Assembly: GCA_045652245.1 (NCBI GenBank)
Contig: JAZRTY010000046.1
Coordinates: 1 to 64,000 of the forward strand
From: SIG622 sp045652245
Lineage (GTDB): Bacteria; Bacillota; Clostridia; Oscillospirales; CAG-382
DNA: 64,000 bases
Direction: 5' to 3'
Shown here: piece by piece, positions 6,948-15,423 of the stretch
Position numbering within the stretch: position 1 is the stretch's first letter
Layout of the letters: every line of letters starts with the position of its first letter
The notes under the pieces: generated by a model
What the model saw: the letters and a program-made list of their open reading frames with translations, nothing else
What the model was told of the DNA's origin: nothing
The model's database searches: none
Translations under genes and position numbers: made by a program

Positions 6948-9743
6948 ATGTCTATAATTACAAAAATGTTTGGTACCAGAAGCGAGAGAGAAGTTAAAAA
7001 GCTTGAAAAAATCGTTTGCGCAATTGAAGCTCTCTCGGAAAAATATTCTGCTATGTCAGAAAACGAACTTCAGAATACAACCTGCGCTCTTCGTGAAAGG
7101 CTTGCAGGCGGTGAAACTCTTGATGACCTTCTTCCCGACGCATTTGCCGCTGTTCGTGAAGCTTCCTGGCGTGTACTTGGAAAACGCCATTACAGAGTTC
7201 AGCTTATCGGTGGTATAATTCTTCACCAGGGAAGAATTGCCGAAATGAAAACCGGTGAAGGTAAAACCCTTATGGCTACTCTCCCCTGTTATCTTAATGC
7301 TCTGTCAGGCAAAGGCGTTCACGTTGTAACTGTCAACGACTATCTTGCAAAGCGAGACAGCGAATGGATGGGCAAGGTTTACAATTATCTCGGAATGACC
7401 GTCGGTCTTATCGTTCACGAAAAGACAAGTGCCGAGCGCAGAGAAGCATACAATTCCGATATTACCTACGGAACAAATAACGAATTCGGCTTTGACTATC
7501 TTCGTGACAACATGGCGACAAGTAAAGCAACACTTGTTCAGAGAGAGCATAACTTTGCAATCGTCGATGAGGTTGACTCAATTCTTATTGACGAGGCAAG
7601 AACTCCTCTTATCATTTCAGGCCCCGGTGATAAATCAACCGACCTATATCTGCTTGCCGACAAATTTGCACGTACTCTTACCTGCAAGAGAATAAAAGAG
7701 CTTGACAACAAGGCAGACAATGACAATATCGGCGGCGACTATGTTGTCGACGAAAAGGCAAAGACTGTAGTACTCACAGCTGACGGTATTAAAAAGGCTG
7801 AAGCCTTCTTCCATATCGAAAATCTTTCCGATCCTGCAAACTCAACCCTCTCACATCATATAAATCAGGCTATCCGTGCGCACGGCATTATGGATAATGA
7901 TGTTGACTATGTTGTAAAGGACGGCGAGGTTTTAATCGTTGACCAGTTTACAGGTCGTATTATGCTCGGTCGCCGTTATTCTAACGGACTTCATCAGGCC
8001 ATTGAAGCAAAAGAAGGAGTTAAAATTCAGAATGAATCAAAAACTCTTGCCACAATCACCTTCCAGAATTACTTTAGAATTTACAAGAAGCTATCGGGTA
8101 TGACCGGTACTGCTCTTACTGAAGAAGAGGAGTTCCGTGAAATCTACGCTCTTGACGTAGTTGAAGTTCCGACAAACAAGCCGCTTATAAGAAAGGACTT
8201 CAACGACGAGGTTTACAAGACTATCCGTGAAAAGTATAACGCCGTTGTAAATCAGATTATTGAATGTCACAAAAAAGGACAGCCTGTTCTTGTGGGTACT
8301 GTTTCTATCGACAAATCCGAATACGTATCTGCACTTCTAAAGAAAAACGGTATTCCACACAATGTATTGAATGCAAAATATCACGAAAAGGAAGCTGAAA
8401 TCGTAGCGCAGGCAGGTAAATTCGGAGCTGTTACAATTTCAACCAACATGGCAGGTCGTGGTACCGACATTATGCTCGGTGGTAACCCCGAGTTTATGGC
8501 AAAAAACGAAATGAGAAAACACGGCAGAACTGACGAGGAAATCTCTCTTGCAACAAGCTATTTTGCAACAGAGGACGAAAACATCCTCGCACTCCGTCGT
8601 GAATTCAATGACTATGAAAACAAATTCAAAGCTGAAATTGCTCCCGAGACCGAAAAGGTAGTGCAAGCAGGTGGTCTTTATATTATCGGTACAGAACGTC
8701 ACGACTCAAGACGAATTGACAATCAGCTTCGTGGTCGTGCTGGCCGTCAGGGTGACCCGGGATGCTCAAAATTCTTCTTAGCCCTCGAGGATGACCTTAT
8801 GCGTCTTTTCGGCGGTGAGAGAATGCAGAACATCTTTGAAAGAGCAAAAATGCCTGAAGGTGAAGCAATTAATGCCGGTATTCTTTCGGGTGGTATCGAA
8901 AGAGCTCAGAAGGCACGCGAGAGTGTTCACTTTAACAGCAGAAAAACCGTTCTTATGTACGATGATGTTATGAATACACAGAGAAGTATCATTTACAAAC
9001 AACGTCAGGACGTGCTTCACGGTGTTGATATTCATTCCACAATTCTTGCTATGATGAAGGATACAATTAATACAGCCGTTGATTCCTTTGTTTCAAGTGA
9101 AGTTCCCGAGGAATGGAACACAGATGCACTGCGTGGATATTTCTATGGTATTTTAACAGATGACAATGATTTCAGATATGATAGCGAAAGTATAAATTCC
9201 GTTTCAACCGAAGATATCCGAAATTTGCTTCAGAGTAGAGCTGACGCAAAAATTGCAGAAAAAATCGAAGACTTCGGAGAGGAAAACTTCGCACAGGTTG
9301 AGCGAAGTGTACTTCTTCGTAACGTTGACATCAACTGGATTGACCATATCGATGCTATGGATGACTTAAAGGACGGTATTTCACTTCGTTCCTACGGTTC
9401 AAAGGACCCCTTCAATGAATACAGAATTGAGGGTGCCGATATGTTCGACGAAATGATTGCGACCATAAAGGAAGGCACAACAAAGATGATTCTTTCGGTA
9501 GTACCTACAAGCAAAATCGAACAAAAAGACCATTCAAAGGGTGCAACCGAAGCCCGACGTGCAGTTCCGACGTCCTCCGACAGTCCCTACGGAAAGGCTG
9601 CAAGACCTGATACCGAAAGCAAAAAGCCTGTGGTTCTTAAAGCATCCGAGAAAATCGGCAGAAATGACCCTTGTCCCTGCGGAAGCGGCAAAAAATATAA
9701 AAAGTGCTGTGGTGCTGCAGGTGCAGGCACTGACGAAGAATAA
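6948..9743 (+). CDS. secA: Preprotein translocase ATPase SecA
   Basis: A 931-residue full-length SecA. Walker A 'KTGEGKT' is at about residues 101-107 and the DEAD-like 'VDEVDSILIDEART' is in NBD1. The preprotein-crosslinking region follows, then 'NMAGRGTDI' and 'QLRGRAGRQGD' in NBD2, and the helical scaffold/wing region. The C-terminus keeps the zinc-binding SecB/lipid motif 'CPCGSGKKYKKCC', set off by a disordered linker. It drives export of unfolded preproteins through SecYEG. An AAGAAAGGAA ribosome-binding site precedes the start. The window also encodes both signal peptidases (LspA and LepB). Confidence 0.98.
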   Translation: MSIITKMFGTRSEREVKKLEKIVCAIEALSEKYSAMSENELQNTTCALRERLAGGETLDDLLPDAFAAVREASWRVLGKRHYRVQLIGGIILHQGRIAEMKTGEGKTLMATLPCYLNALSGKGVHVVTVNDYLAKRDSEWMGKVYNYLGMTVGLIVHEKTSAERREAYNSDITYGTNNEFGFDYLRDNMATSKATLVQREHNFAIVDEVDSILIDEARTPLIISGPGDKSTDLYLLADKFARTLTCKRIKELDNKADNDNIGGDYVVDEKAKTVVLTADGIKKAEAFFHIENLSDPANSTLSHHINQAIRAHGIMDNDVDYVVKDGEVLIVDQFTGRIMLGRRYSNGLHQAIEAKEGVKIQNESKTLATITFQNYFRIYKKLSGMTGTALTEEEEFREIYALDVVEVPTNKPLIRKDFNDEVYKTIREKYNAVVNQIIECHKKGQPVLVGTVSIDKSEYVSALLKKNGIPHNVLNAKYHEKEAEIVAQAGKFGAVTISTNMAGRGTDIMLGGNPEFMAKNEMRKHGRTDEEISLATSYFATEDENILALRREFNDYENKFKAEIAPETEKVVQAGGLYIIGTERHDSRRIDNQLRGRAGRQGDPGCSKFFLALEDDLMRLFGGERMQNIFERAKMPEGEAINAGILSGGIERAQKARESVHFNSRKTVLMYDDVMNTQRSIIYKQRQDVLHGVDIHSTILAMMKDTINTAVDSFVSSEVPEEWNTDALRGYFYGILTDDNDFRYDSESINSVSTEDIRNLLQSRADAKIAEKIEDFGEENFAQVERSVLLRNVDINWIDHIDAMDDLKDGISLRSYGSKDPFNEYRIEGADMFDEMIATIKEGTTKMILSVVPTSKIEQKDHSKGATEARRAVPTSSDSPYGKAARPDTESKKPVVLKASEKIGRNDPCPCGSGKKYKKCCGAAGAGTDEE

Positions 9744-9751
9744 TACAAAAA

Positions 9752-9797
9752 TAAAGTTATATGCGTCTATCGTTTTTCGGTTGACGCATAACTTTAA
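9752..9797 (+). terminator. Hairpin downstream of secA
   Basis: AAAGTTATATGCGTC pairs with GACGCATAACTTT just after the secA stop. There is no clear T tract after the stem on the plus strand, so it may be a weak or decayed terminator, and the membrane-protein genes downstream could be reached by read-through. Confidence 0.4.
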
Positions 9798-9842
9798 ATC
9801 GTAACATAATAGCCACAACTTTTGTGGCAGACAGGAGAAAAA

Positions 9843-10442
9843 ATGGGCTTTGGTCTTATTTGCGCAGGATATTTAACACTTCTTTTTTTCAGGACAATTC
9901 CTGCAGAACTGCTCGGTTTTATTGTTATTTACAAGGGGCTTTCGAAGCTCTCGCAATACAATAGTTTTTTCAGGTACGCACTTTATACTACCTATGCAAT
10001 TATCGCTTTTTCGGTATTTGATGCAGCTATCTGGGCGTTGGAAATTGCAAAAATTATTGAGTTGTCGCAAAGCCTTGAAAACAGTCTCTCTTACATTCAT
10101 TTATTATTGCTCTTCCCGTTTCATATTTTTCTTTTCAGTGCACTTCGTACTCTTTGCAAGGAGCTTTCCTTCAGCAAGGGTGTAAGAAGAGCCGTTTTTG
10201 CTTCCTGCGTTACCGTTACTTACTATATTATTTATATAGTTTCTCTTTTGAATATTCCGGGTATCGGTGTATATCTTTCTTTTCTGTCTTTCGTAATGTT
10301 TTTTGCAAATTTTATAGTTACCGAATCGGCAGTTTACTGCTGTTACAGGGCAATTACTACCGATGAGGCAGAGAAAAAAGAGGAAGAAAAGCTAAAGAGC
10401 TTTCAAAAGCAATTCGGACGCAATAAAAAGAACAAAAAATAA
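9843..10442 (+). CDS. Multi-pass membrane protein, unknown function
   Basis: About 199 residues with five or six hydrophobic spans and a charged cytoplasmic tail rich in Glu and Lys ('EAEKKEEEKLKSF...' to 'NKKNKK'). ATG 9843 is taken as the start because an ACAGGAGAA ribosome-binding site lies just before it. The first span ends in 'PAELLGFIVIYKGLSKL', which matches the 'PDFLGCVLVLIGLSKL' of the next gene product, so the two are likely related at the N-terminus. No catalytic motif is visible. It is probably co-transcribed with the following gene, 27 bp away. Confidence 0.6.
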   Translation: MGFGLICAGYLTLLFFRTIPAELLGFIVIYKGLSKLSQYNSFFRYALYTTYAIIAFSVFDAAIWALEIAKIIELSQSLENSLSYIHLLLLFPFHIFLFSALRTLCKELSFSKGVRRAVFASCVTVTYYIIYIVSLLNIPGIGVYLSFLSFVMFFANFIVTESAVYCCYRAITTDEAEKKEEEKLKSFQKQFGRNKKNKK

Positions 10443-10469
10443 TCCACATAAAACAAGGAGGTCAGAAGA

Positions 10470-11819
10470 ATGGGTTTAATGTATATATTTTTCGGGATAC
10501 TTTTCTTTTTTACTCCAACAATCAGGACTCTTGATTTATTCCCCGATTTTCTTGGGTGCGTACTTGTACTCATTGGTTTATCAAAGCTGTATGTAATAGA
10601 ATATAGACTGCAGGAAGCAAGAAATCTTATCCTGAAATACGCAATCTTTTCCTTTATAAAATTCCCTCTTTCTTTTTATGTTACCTTTTCTGTTAAAAAG
10701 TATCTGCTTCCCTTCTCCTTTTTCTGTAGTGTAGTGGAAATAATTATTCTTGCAGGATTCTTTACTAAGCTCTTTGGCGGTTTTGAATATCTTTTATCCC
10801 GTGACTCAAACAAAAAAACACATTTTTCCAAGGTTGAAAATGCTTCAATAGTATGCTTTATTTTTGCGATAGCAAAGGGAATTGCAAGCTTTGTGCCGGA
10901 GCTTCTTGTTCTCGGCGAACAGACAGAGGATTACAATTATACCTTCACGGCTACCTTTTCGCAAAATGCTGCTCTTTTAAAGCCGTATGTCGAGGTGTTT
11001 CTCTTTGTTCTTATCGGCATTTTCGGTATTTTTTGTTCTGTGTTTTGTGGAAAATTCCTTATTTCCCTGCATCGTGACAAGGAGCTTATAAATTGCTTCC
11101 TTGAAAGGTATTCAAGATACGAAATTGAAAATGCACGCACATTAACCCTCAGAAGAGCTAAATTTATATTCTTTATATTCTTTGTCGGAATAATTTTTCT
11201 GCTCAATCCGATTTTCGATTCAAAGAATTATCTTCCGAATACTATCGCTTATCTGTTCTTTATTTTCGGTTCGCTGCTTCTTACAAAAATCCAAGAGAAT
11301 AAAAAGGCACTTCATCTGCTGCTTTATATACCTCTTATTCCCCTATCAATTTACAACAATGTTATGCAGTACAGGCTTTTCTCGGATACCGATATCCGTA
11401 TTCTCGGTGATATGCTCAATATCAGGAAAGTTCCGGAAATTCTGCAAAGCACCGATTATCTTTTGAAAATTTCTCTGCCGGTAATTGCTGAATATTTGCT
11501 TTTGGCTTTATCGCTTTTCTGTATATTAAAGAGTATTTCAAAAATAAAGCTGATTGAAAATGCCACTACGATTTCTCTTTTTGAAATACTGCTGATTGTT
11601 TTTTCACTTGTATTTATACTATCATCTGCATATTCCTTCATCGGCGAATATCTGAGGACTGCAAACACCTTTATTTCGCAGGATATAAATGTTTTCTTAA
11701 AATATGATTCGCTTCTTGGAATTGCAAGCATTTCGTCATATATTTCCTTTGTACTTGTGCTTTATTCGGCATATAGGTATGGCGACGACACGTTATTCAG
11801 TATAAAAAATGACGTATAA
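10470..11819 (+). CDS. Large multi-pass membrane protein, unknown function
   Basis: 449 residues with roughly ten to twelve hydrophobic spans. The strong ribosome-binding site AAGGAGG is placed correctly for ATG 10470. The N-terminal 60 residues resemble the start of the preceding protein (the P-x-x-L-G-x(7)-GLSKL motif); the remainder is more diverged and longer, and there is a second hydrophobic block after a charged loop near residues 205-225. No transporter signature is recognised. A bidirectional terminator follows, so this is the last gene of the secA-side plus-strand group. Confidence 0.6.
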   Translation: MGLMYIFFGILFFFTPTIRTLDLFPDFLGCVLVLIGLSKLYVIEYRLQEARNLILKYAIFSFIKFPLSFYVTFSVKKYLLPFSFFCSVVEIIILAGFFTKLFGGFEYLLSRDSNKKTHFSKVENASIVCFIFAIAKGIASFVPELLVLGEQTEDYNYTFTATFSQNAALLKPYVEVFLFVLIGIFGIFCSVFCGKFLISLHRDKELINCFLERYSRYEIENARTLTLRRAKFIFFIFFVGIIFLLNPIFDSKNYLPNTIAYLFFIFGSLLLTKIQENKKALHLLLYIPLIPLSIYNNVMQYRLFSDTDIRILGDMLNIRKVPEILQSTDYLLKISLPVIAEYLLLALSLFCILKSISKIKLIENATTISLFEILLIVFSLVFILSSAYSFIGEYLRTANTFISQDINVFLKYDSLLGIASISSYISFVLVLYSAYRYGDDTLFSIKNDV

Positions 11820-11822
11820 AAA

Positions 11823-11860
11823 GAAAACAGAGCTTACAAAAAGTAGGCTCTGTTTTTTAT
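11823..11860. terminator. Bidirectional terminator between convergent genes
   Basis: The stem ACAGAGCTTAC / GTAGGCTCTGT (11827-11837 and 11843-11853, one G-T pair) is followed by T6 on the plus strand and preceded by an A-rich run that serves the minus-strand gene. It separates the membrane-protein gene from the convergent DHH phosphoesterase gene. Confidence 0.8.
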
Positions 11861-11863
11861 ATT

Positions 11864-12886
11864 TTATTTAAGTTCCGGAAAAAGCTCTGTTGCTTTTTCG
11901 ATTATAAGCTTTCTTGCATTTTCGTTTGTTTCATTTTTTATGGTACAGCCTGCAGCCTTGATATGCCCACCACCACCGAAGCACTCGCATATTTTTGCGA
12001 CATTTACGTCCCCGTTTGCACGAAGGGACATTTTAAGTCTGTTTTCACCTGTTTCGCTGTCCTCGTATTGCTTTGCAAATATACTGATTTCAACGCCACG
12101 CACCTCTCTGAACATCTGCGAAACTCCGTCGATATCCTCTTTTGTAGCACCACAAAGGGCAAGTTCCTCGTCAAGAAGCAAACAGTATGCGATTTTGCCA
12201 CCATTTAAAAATTCGGTTTTGGGAATAAGATATCCCATAAGCTTATATTGCGACATGCTTCTTGTGTCAAAAAGAAGCTTTGAAATTTTTTCGGTATCGG
12301 CACCGACAGATTTAAGCCTTGACGCATAAAGCAGGGTTTTAGCTGTTGTATTACCGTATTTAAAAGAGCCACAGTCAGAAGAAATTGCAGCATACAGCAT
12401 ATTTGCAACCTGCTCTGAAAGAAGCGCCTTTCCCGTCTGAGCGCTCATTTCATCGCAAAGCTCAAGTATAATTTCACCACAGGCAGAGGCACTTGGGTTT
12501 CGCAGTATCTTATCGCACGGAACGGTATTTATCATATGGTGGTCGATGCAGATATCAATTTTCTCACCGTATATCGGCTGGTTTTTTCCGAGAAGTTCGG
12601 TTGAAGCTACATCCACCGACATTACAAGGTCAGCTTTAAAATTTTCCTCAACCTCTTTTGCAAAGCAAAGACACTCTTCCGGCAGTCCCTCGCAGACAAA
12701 GGCAAGTCTTTCGGGCAAGGCGTGTGGACAGACAAGTCTTACATTTTTAGAAAGCTGCAAAAGAATGGCAGCCATAGCAGCGCCCGAGCCAATACAGTCA
12801 CCATCGGGATTTGAGTGTATAAGTATTATTATATTTTCCTTTGCAAGTATTTCCCTTGCACATTCCTTTATTGTGAACATTGGCAT
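11864..12886 (-). CDS. nrnA: NrnA-type DHH phosphoesterase
   Basis: About 340 residues of a DHH/DHHA1 phosphoesterase. Metal-binding motifs are visible: 'HSNPDGDCIGS' near the N-terminus, 'SVDVAST', 'IDHHMINT' (the DHH motif) and the C-terminal DHHA1 glycine motif 'GGGGHIKAAG'. Relatives degrade nanoRNAs and pGpG and can dephosphorylate pAp. The start at 12886 (MPMF...) follows GGAGGGAAGCT at proper spacing, better than the GTG further upstream. The enzyme is cytoplasmic and transcribed alone. An extended -10 (TGATATAAT) lies about 30 bp upstream. Confidence 0.9.
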   Translation of the reverse strand: MPMFTIKECAREILAKENIIILIHSNPDGDCIGSGAAMAAILLQLSKNVRLVCPHALPERLAFVCEGLPEECLCFAKEVEENFKADLVMSVDVASTELLGKNQPIYGEKIDICIDHHMINTVPCDKILRNPSASACGEIILELCDEMSAQTGKALLSEQVANMLYAAISSDCGSFKYGNTTAKTLLYASRLKSVGADTEKISKLLFDTRSMSQYKLMGYLIPKTEFLNGGKIAYCLLLDEELALCGATKEDIDGVSQMFREVRGVEISIFAKQYEDSETGENRLKMSLRANGDVNVAKICECFGGGGHIKAAGCTIKNETNENARKLIIEKATELFPELK

Positions 12887-12914
12887 AGCTTCCCTCCACA
12901 CAAATTCTGTTTAC

Positions 12915-12922
12915 ATTATATC
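12915..12922 (-). promoter_or_regulatory. Extended -10 promoter element of the nrnA gene
   Basis: On the minus strand the sequence TTGTGATATAAT gives a TGn-TATAAT extended -10 (TATAAT at 12915-12920). The -35 position is poor (ACCTAA at 17 bp). The same TGATATAAT occurs in the promoters of the PFOR gene and the ceramidase-like gene. Confidence 0.45.
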
Positions 12923-13006
12923 ACAAATGTATTTTGTTTAGGTTGATTTTTTGTAAATTTATAAAGTTGCTATTCTATTTTATGCTTTAAGAATCAGATT
13001 ATGAAA

Positions 13007-13042
13007 AAACAAACCGAGAAAAGATTCTCGGTTTGTTTTTTG
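13007..13042 (-). terminator. Terminator of the LITAF-like gene
   Basis: AAACAAACCGAGAA pairs with TTCTCGGTTTGTTT (13009-13040) with T runs on the minus strand, 30 bp past the stop of the small zinc-ribbon gene. A closely similar hairpin closes the DivIVA gene at 31.08 kb. Confidence 0.75.
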
Positions 13043-13067
13043 GATATAATACTCAGTTATAAAACAA

Positions 13068-13355
13068 CTATGCTCTGAAATTGTAACCGCAATCATGACA
13101 GAAATAAATTTTACTTCTATTTGAAAACCAACGTTTCGACTGCCACACATGACCTTTACCAGCTGCACTATGTACAATTGCTGCCCACCAATCATAACAA
13201 ACAAATACAATAAGGCCTATCATCCATTTTACCATTAACCACATAAAGTACCAAATCCCAAATAAAATCAAATATAAGCATCCATGTTTGTTAGATTCAT
13301 TTGATAACTGAACTTTTGTACTACCACATTTCGGACATTTGACATTGATTGCCAT
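13068..13355 (-). CDS. Small membrane protein with a split LITAF-like zinc ribbon
   Basis: 95 residues. 'CPKCGS' (Cys 8 and 11) at the N-terminus and 'CHDCGYNF' at the C-terminus form the two halves of a zinc ribbon, separated by about 35 mostly hydrophobic residues ('LYLILFGIWYFMWL' to 'WWAAIV'). Two CxxC knuckles interrupted by a membrane-embedded stretch is the layout of LITAF-type domains; assignment to that family is inference from layout. The start is supported by an unusually strong AGGGGGGTG ribosome-binding site. There is no room for a promoter between this gene and the terminator at 13376-13404, so it should be reached only by read-through from the structured RNA upstream. Confidence 0.6.
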   Translation of the reverse strand: MAINVKCPKCGSTKVQLSNESNKHGCLYLILFGIWYFMWLMVKWMIGLIVFVCYDWWAAIVHSAAGKGHVWQSKRWFSNRSKIYFCHDCGYNFRA

Positions 13356-13375
13356 TTTTTCACCCCCCTAACAAT

Positions 13376-13404
13376 AAAAAGTGCGCCAACCAAGGTCAGC
13401 GCAC
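13376..13404 (-). terminator. Intrinsic terminator ending the structured RNA
   Basis: On the minus strand GTGCGCTGAC-CTTG-GTTGGCGCAC forms a 10-bp stem with G-U pairs at the inner end, capped by a CUUG tetraloop and followed by TTTTTATT. It ends the noncoding transcript about 20 bases before the start codon of the LITAF-like gene, the position expected of a transcription-attenuating leader. Confidence 0.8.
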
Positions 13405-13590
13405 CGAAAAACGCAAACCCCGATTGTCGCCAAACAAACCTATCAGAAACAGGGGTTACCTATATACTCTGCTTATGGAATTTGCGTTTTTACCGAAAAT
13501 CCATATAAACAGAGTATGACTCTAAAAGGGTATAATTATCCCTATAAAGACAAAAATCCCCCTATTTTCCGATTATTCAGTTTGTTTGGC
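13376..13590 (-). ncRNA. Structured RNA or attenuating leader with a pseudoknot
   Basis: A predicted transcript of about 215 bases. Read on the minus strand, stem P1 (GCCAAACAAAC at 13590-13580 with GTTTGTTTGGC at 13439-13429, 11 bp perfect) begins at the predicted start site. P2 pairs 13573-13559 with 13455-13442 (14 bp, one bulged A). A small GGG/CCC hairpin (13527-13543) sits in the wide internal loop. P4 pairs 13517-13500 with 13479-13464 and has a loop of about 20 bases. Eleven bases of that loop (13481-13491) are perfectly complementary to 13407-13417 in the tail before the terminator, giving a pseudoknot or an alternative pairing. No coding frame fits. The overall long-hairpin shape recalls 6S RNA, and clostridial raiA RNA is another known structured class; neither was established by sequence. 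Confidence 0.7.
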
Positions 13591-13596
13591 ATAACC

Positions 13597-13625
13597 ATTA
13601 TACTACTATTTTCCACAAATGTCAA
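13597..13625 (-). promoter_or_regulatory. Perfect-consensus SigA promoter of the structured RNA
   Basis: TTGACA (13620-13625), a 17-base spacer and TATAAT (13597-13602) on the minus strand match the consensus at all twelve positions. The expected start of transcription, about seven bases downstream, coincides with the first base of stem P1. Such strength suggests an abundant RNA. Confidence 0.85.
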
Positions 13626-13643
13626 CATATTTATATAAAAATA

Positions 13644-13676
13644 CAAAAAAACAAGCCCGAAAAACCGGACTTGTTA
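13644..13676 (-). terminator. Terminator of the glycoside-hydrolase-like gene
   Basis: AACAAGTCCGG-TTTTT-CGGGCTTGTT on the minus strand is followed by a T run. It separates this gene from the strong promoter of the structured RNA just downstream. Confidence 0.8.
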
Positions 13677-13695
13677 CTCTTTTTATTAATACGAG

Positions 13696-15036
13696 TTATT
13701 TTATTTTAACCTCACCAACGGTATAAAACTCACCGTCACGCACAGCATCGGTACAGAAATATACTGTAGGCTTATCTTCTGCGCAAATTCCAATTTGAAT
13801 ATCATATTTTCCACTTGCAATATTTTCGGGAAGCTTAACTTCGGCGCTGTTTACATTCTTTCCGGGGAGCCATTGTGTAATGTCAATTTCCGTATTGAAT
13901 GTATATTCTCCGCCTTCGCCTTTAAGCTTTAACACTAGCGGTATTTTAACGTAAATCGGTGCGACACCGACATTGTCGGTAGAGAGAATAAATGCAAGCT
14001 CTTCGCCCTTATTACATTCTTCTGCTACTTCAAAGCTGTCAATTACAAAATGATAACCCATTTTGCTCAGCCAGTATTCGAATTTTTCCTTCCACTCAAA
14101 AGGAATTGGCATGGACTTTGGATTGAATGAGCTTATATGCCACTCAAGTGTCAATCGTATAATGTCATCAATATCCCAGCCCTTTCTCTGCCATTCGCAG
14201 GGCCACCAATAGGACTCAAAGGCAACGGGAGATTTTTTCCACAGCTCTGAAATTTTCTCAATTCTTGGTGGATACATCTCATAAAGATGCGGTGGATGAC
14301 CAAGCCCATCGCCTCTCCAGCCGACTGTTGTCTTGGTATTTGCGTAATGTAAAATGTCGGGAAGATAGGACTGACCAAAAAGAAGTGTGTTTTTGAACAC
14401 GCCTGTATATGTATCTACGATATTCTTGAAAAATTCCTCGCTGTACAGCTCAAGCTTGTGTCCTTCACCCCATGCACCGGGAAGTGAAATATCAAAAGCA
14501 TAAAGTGTAGGATCGCTATCAAAGTGTTCTCCTATCTTTTTTATAACTTCCAGGAAAAGTTCAAAGAAAAGCGGATCTGTCGGAGAATCCTTAACACGCT
14601 TTCCGTCAGGTCTTTCAGGGCATGGAATAAGCTCTTTGAGCCAGTCGGGAACATCGTCACATGCTCTTGTACTGTGTGGCAGAAGACGCATTATGACACT
14701 CTGATTTTTTGCTTTTGCCTTATTCAGAATATCCTCGATAAACTTGTAGTTATATACTCCCCTCTCAGGTTCAAATTCCTTCCAGAGAAATCTTATATAC
14801 GCAAGTGGTGTATCGGGATAATACCCCTGGCTTCGACCGTTTTGTTCTACATATTCGGGAATTGGATAGCATTCATAGTTTTCGGTTTCGGTCATATTGT
14901 TTTCCGGACGTACTATACAGTCGGAATAAAGCGCTTCATCTCTGAAGTGCTGAAAGCTCATAATTCCGATATATGGATTGGAAAATGCTTCTTTACAAAA
15001 TCCGAAATTCTGCTTTTTTGTAACTTTCTGTTCCAT
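13696..15036 (-). CDS. Glycoside-hydrolase-like TIM-barrel protein (DUF4832-like)
   Basis: 446 residues without a signal peptide. The first three quarters read as a TIM barrel of the GH42/DUF4832 kind: 'LAYIRFLWKEFEPERGVYNY' near residue 75, 'SVIMRLLPHS', 'YAFDISLPGAWGEGHKLE' around residue 185 and 'VAFESYWWPCEW' later. Glu residues in the last two are candidate catalytic acids. The final 110 residues look like a beta-sandwich ('ELAFILSTDNVGVAPIYVKI'), also typical of DUF4832 proteins. It probably acts on an oligosaccharide taken into the cell, but the substrate is unknown. It is divergent from the ceramidase-like gene and has its own promoter and terminator. Confidence 0.6.
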   Translation of the reverse strand: MEQKVTKKQNFGFCKEAFSNPYIGIMSFQHFRDEALYSDCIVRPENNMTETENYECYPIPEYVEQNGRSQGYYPDTPLAYIRFLWKEFEPERGVYNYKFIEDILNKAKAKNQSVIMRLLPHSTRACDDVPDWLKELIPCPERPDGKRVKDSPTDPLFFELFLEVIKKIGEHFDSDPTLYAFDISLPGAWGEGHKLELYSEEFFKNIVDTYTGVFKNTLLFGQSYLPDILHYANTKTTVGWRGDGLGHPPHLYEMYPPRIEKISELWKKSPVAFESYWWPCEWQRKGWDIDDIIRLTLEWHISSFNPKSMPIPFEWKEKFEYWLSKMGYHFVIDSFEVAEECNKGEELAFILSTDNVGVAPIYVKIPLVLKLKGEGGEYTFNTEIDITQWLPGKNVNSAEVKLPENIASGKYDIQIGICAEDKPTVYFCTDAVRDGEFYTVGEVKIK

Positions 15037-15079
15037 AATTAAACCTTTCCGTATTATTTTTTATACTTGATTTTCATAC

Positions 15080-15108
15080 ATTATACACTCGCGTATTACA
15101 ATTTTCAA
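15080..15108 (-). promoter_or_regulatory. Promoter of the glycoside-hydrolase-like gene
   Basis: TTGAAA (15103-15108), 17 bases, TATAAT (15080-15085) on the minus strand. The region 15109-15322, between this and the opposed promoter, holds no gene and may contain operators; no clear palindrome was found. Confidence 0.7.
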
Positions 15109-15322
15109 GTAAAAACTTAAAAAATGTGTGTTTTTCTATAAAAAGTGGGTTTTACAAAACTTTGTCCTTCCACTGTGAATATTTACGGAAAATCAGAGAT
15201 ATTTTCGCAACTTTTAAACTGTCGGGGTAATATCAGTAAAACTCGGTATGTAAACTATATAAGTTGTTTTACAGATATTAATAATTTGGTGAATTTTTGG
15301 GTAAAAATAAACACTTTTTCGG

Positions 15323-15351
15323 TTGTCAAATCAAAAATTACGTGATATAAT
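15323..15351 (+). promoter_or_regulatory. Promoter of the ceramidase-like gene
   Basis: TTGTCA (15323-15328), 17 bases, TATAAT (15346-15351), with an extended TGA before the -10. The transcript would start near 15358 and give a leader of about 65 bases. Confidence 0.75.
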
Positions 15352-15423
15352 AGAATTACAAGGTGAGTTACTTTGTCACAAATTAAAAATATGCAGAATC
15401 TGCACGAAAGGAAAGGTAAAATT

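Noticed and set aside
13376..13590. Calling the structured RNA 6S RNA outright
   Set aside because: The long closing stems with a wide internal loop fit 6S in outline, but the small hairpin on one side, the loop-to-tail complementarity and the attached terminator directly before a gene do not settle it. No covariance model could be run.
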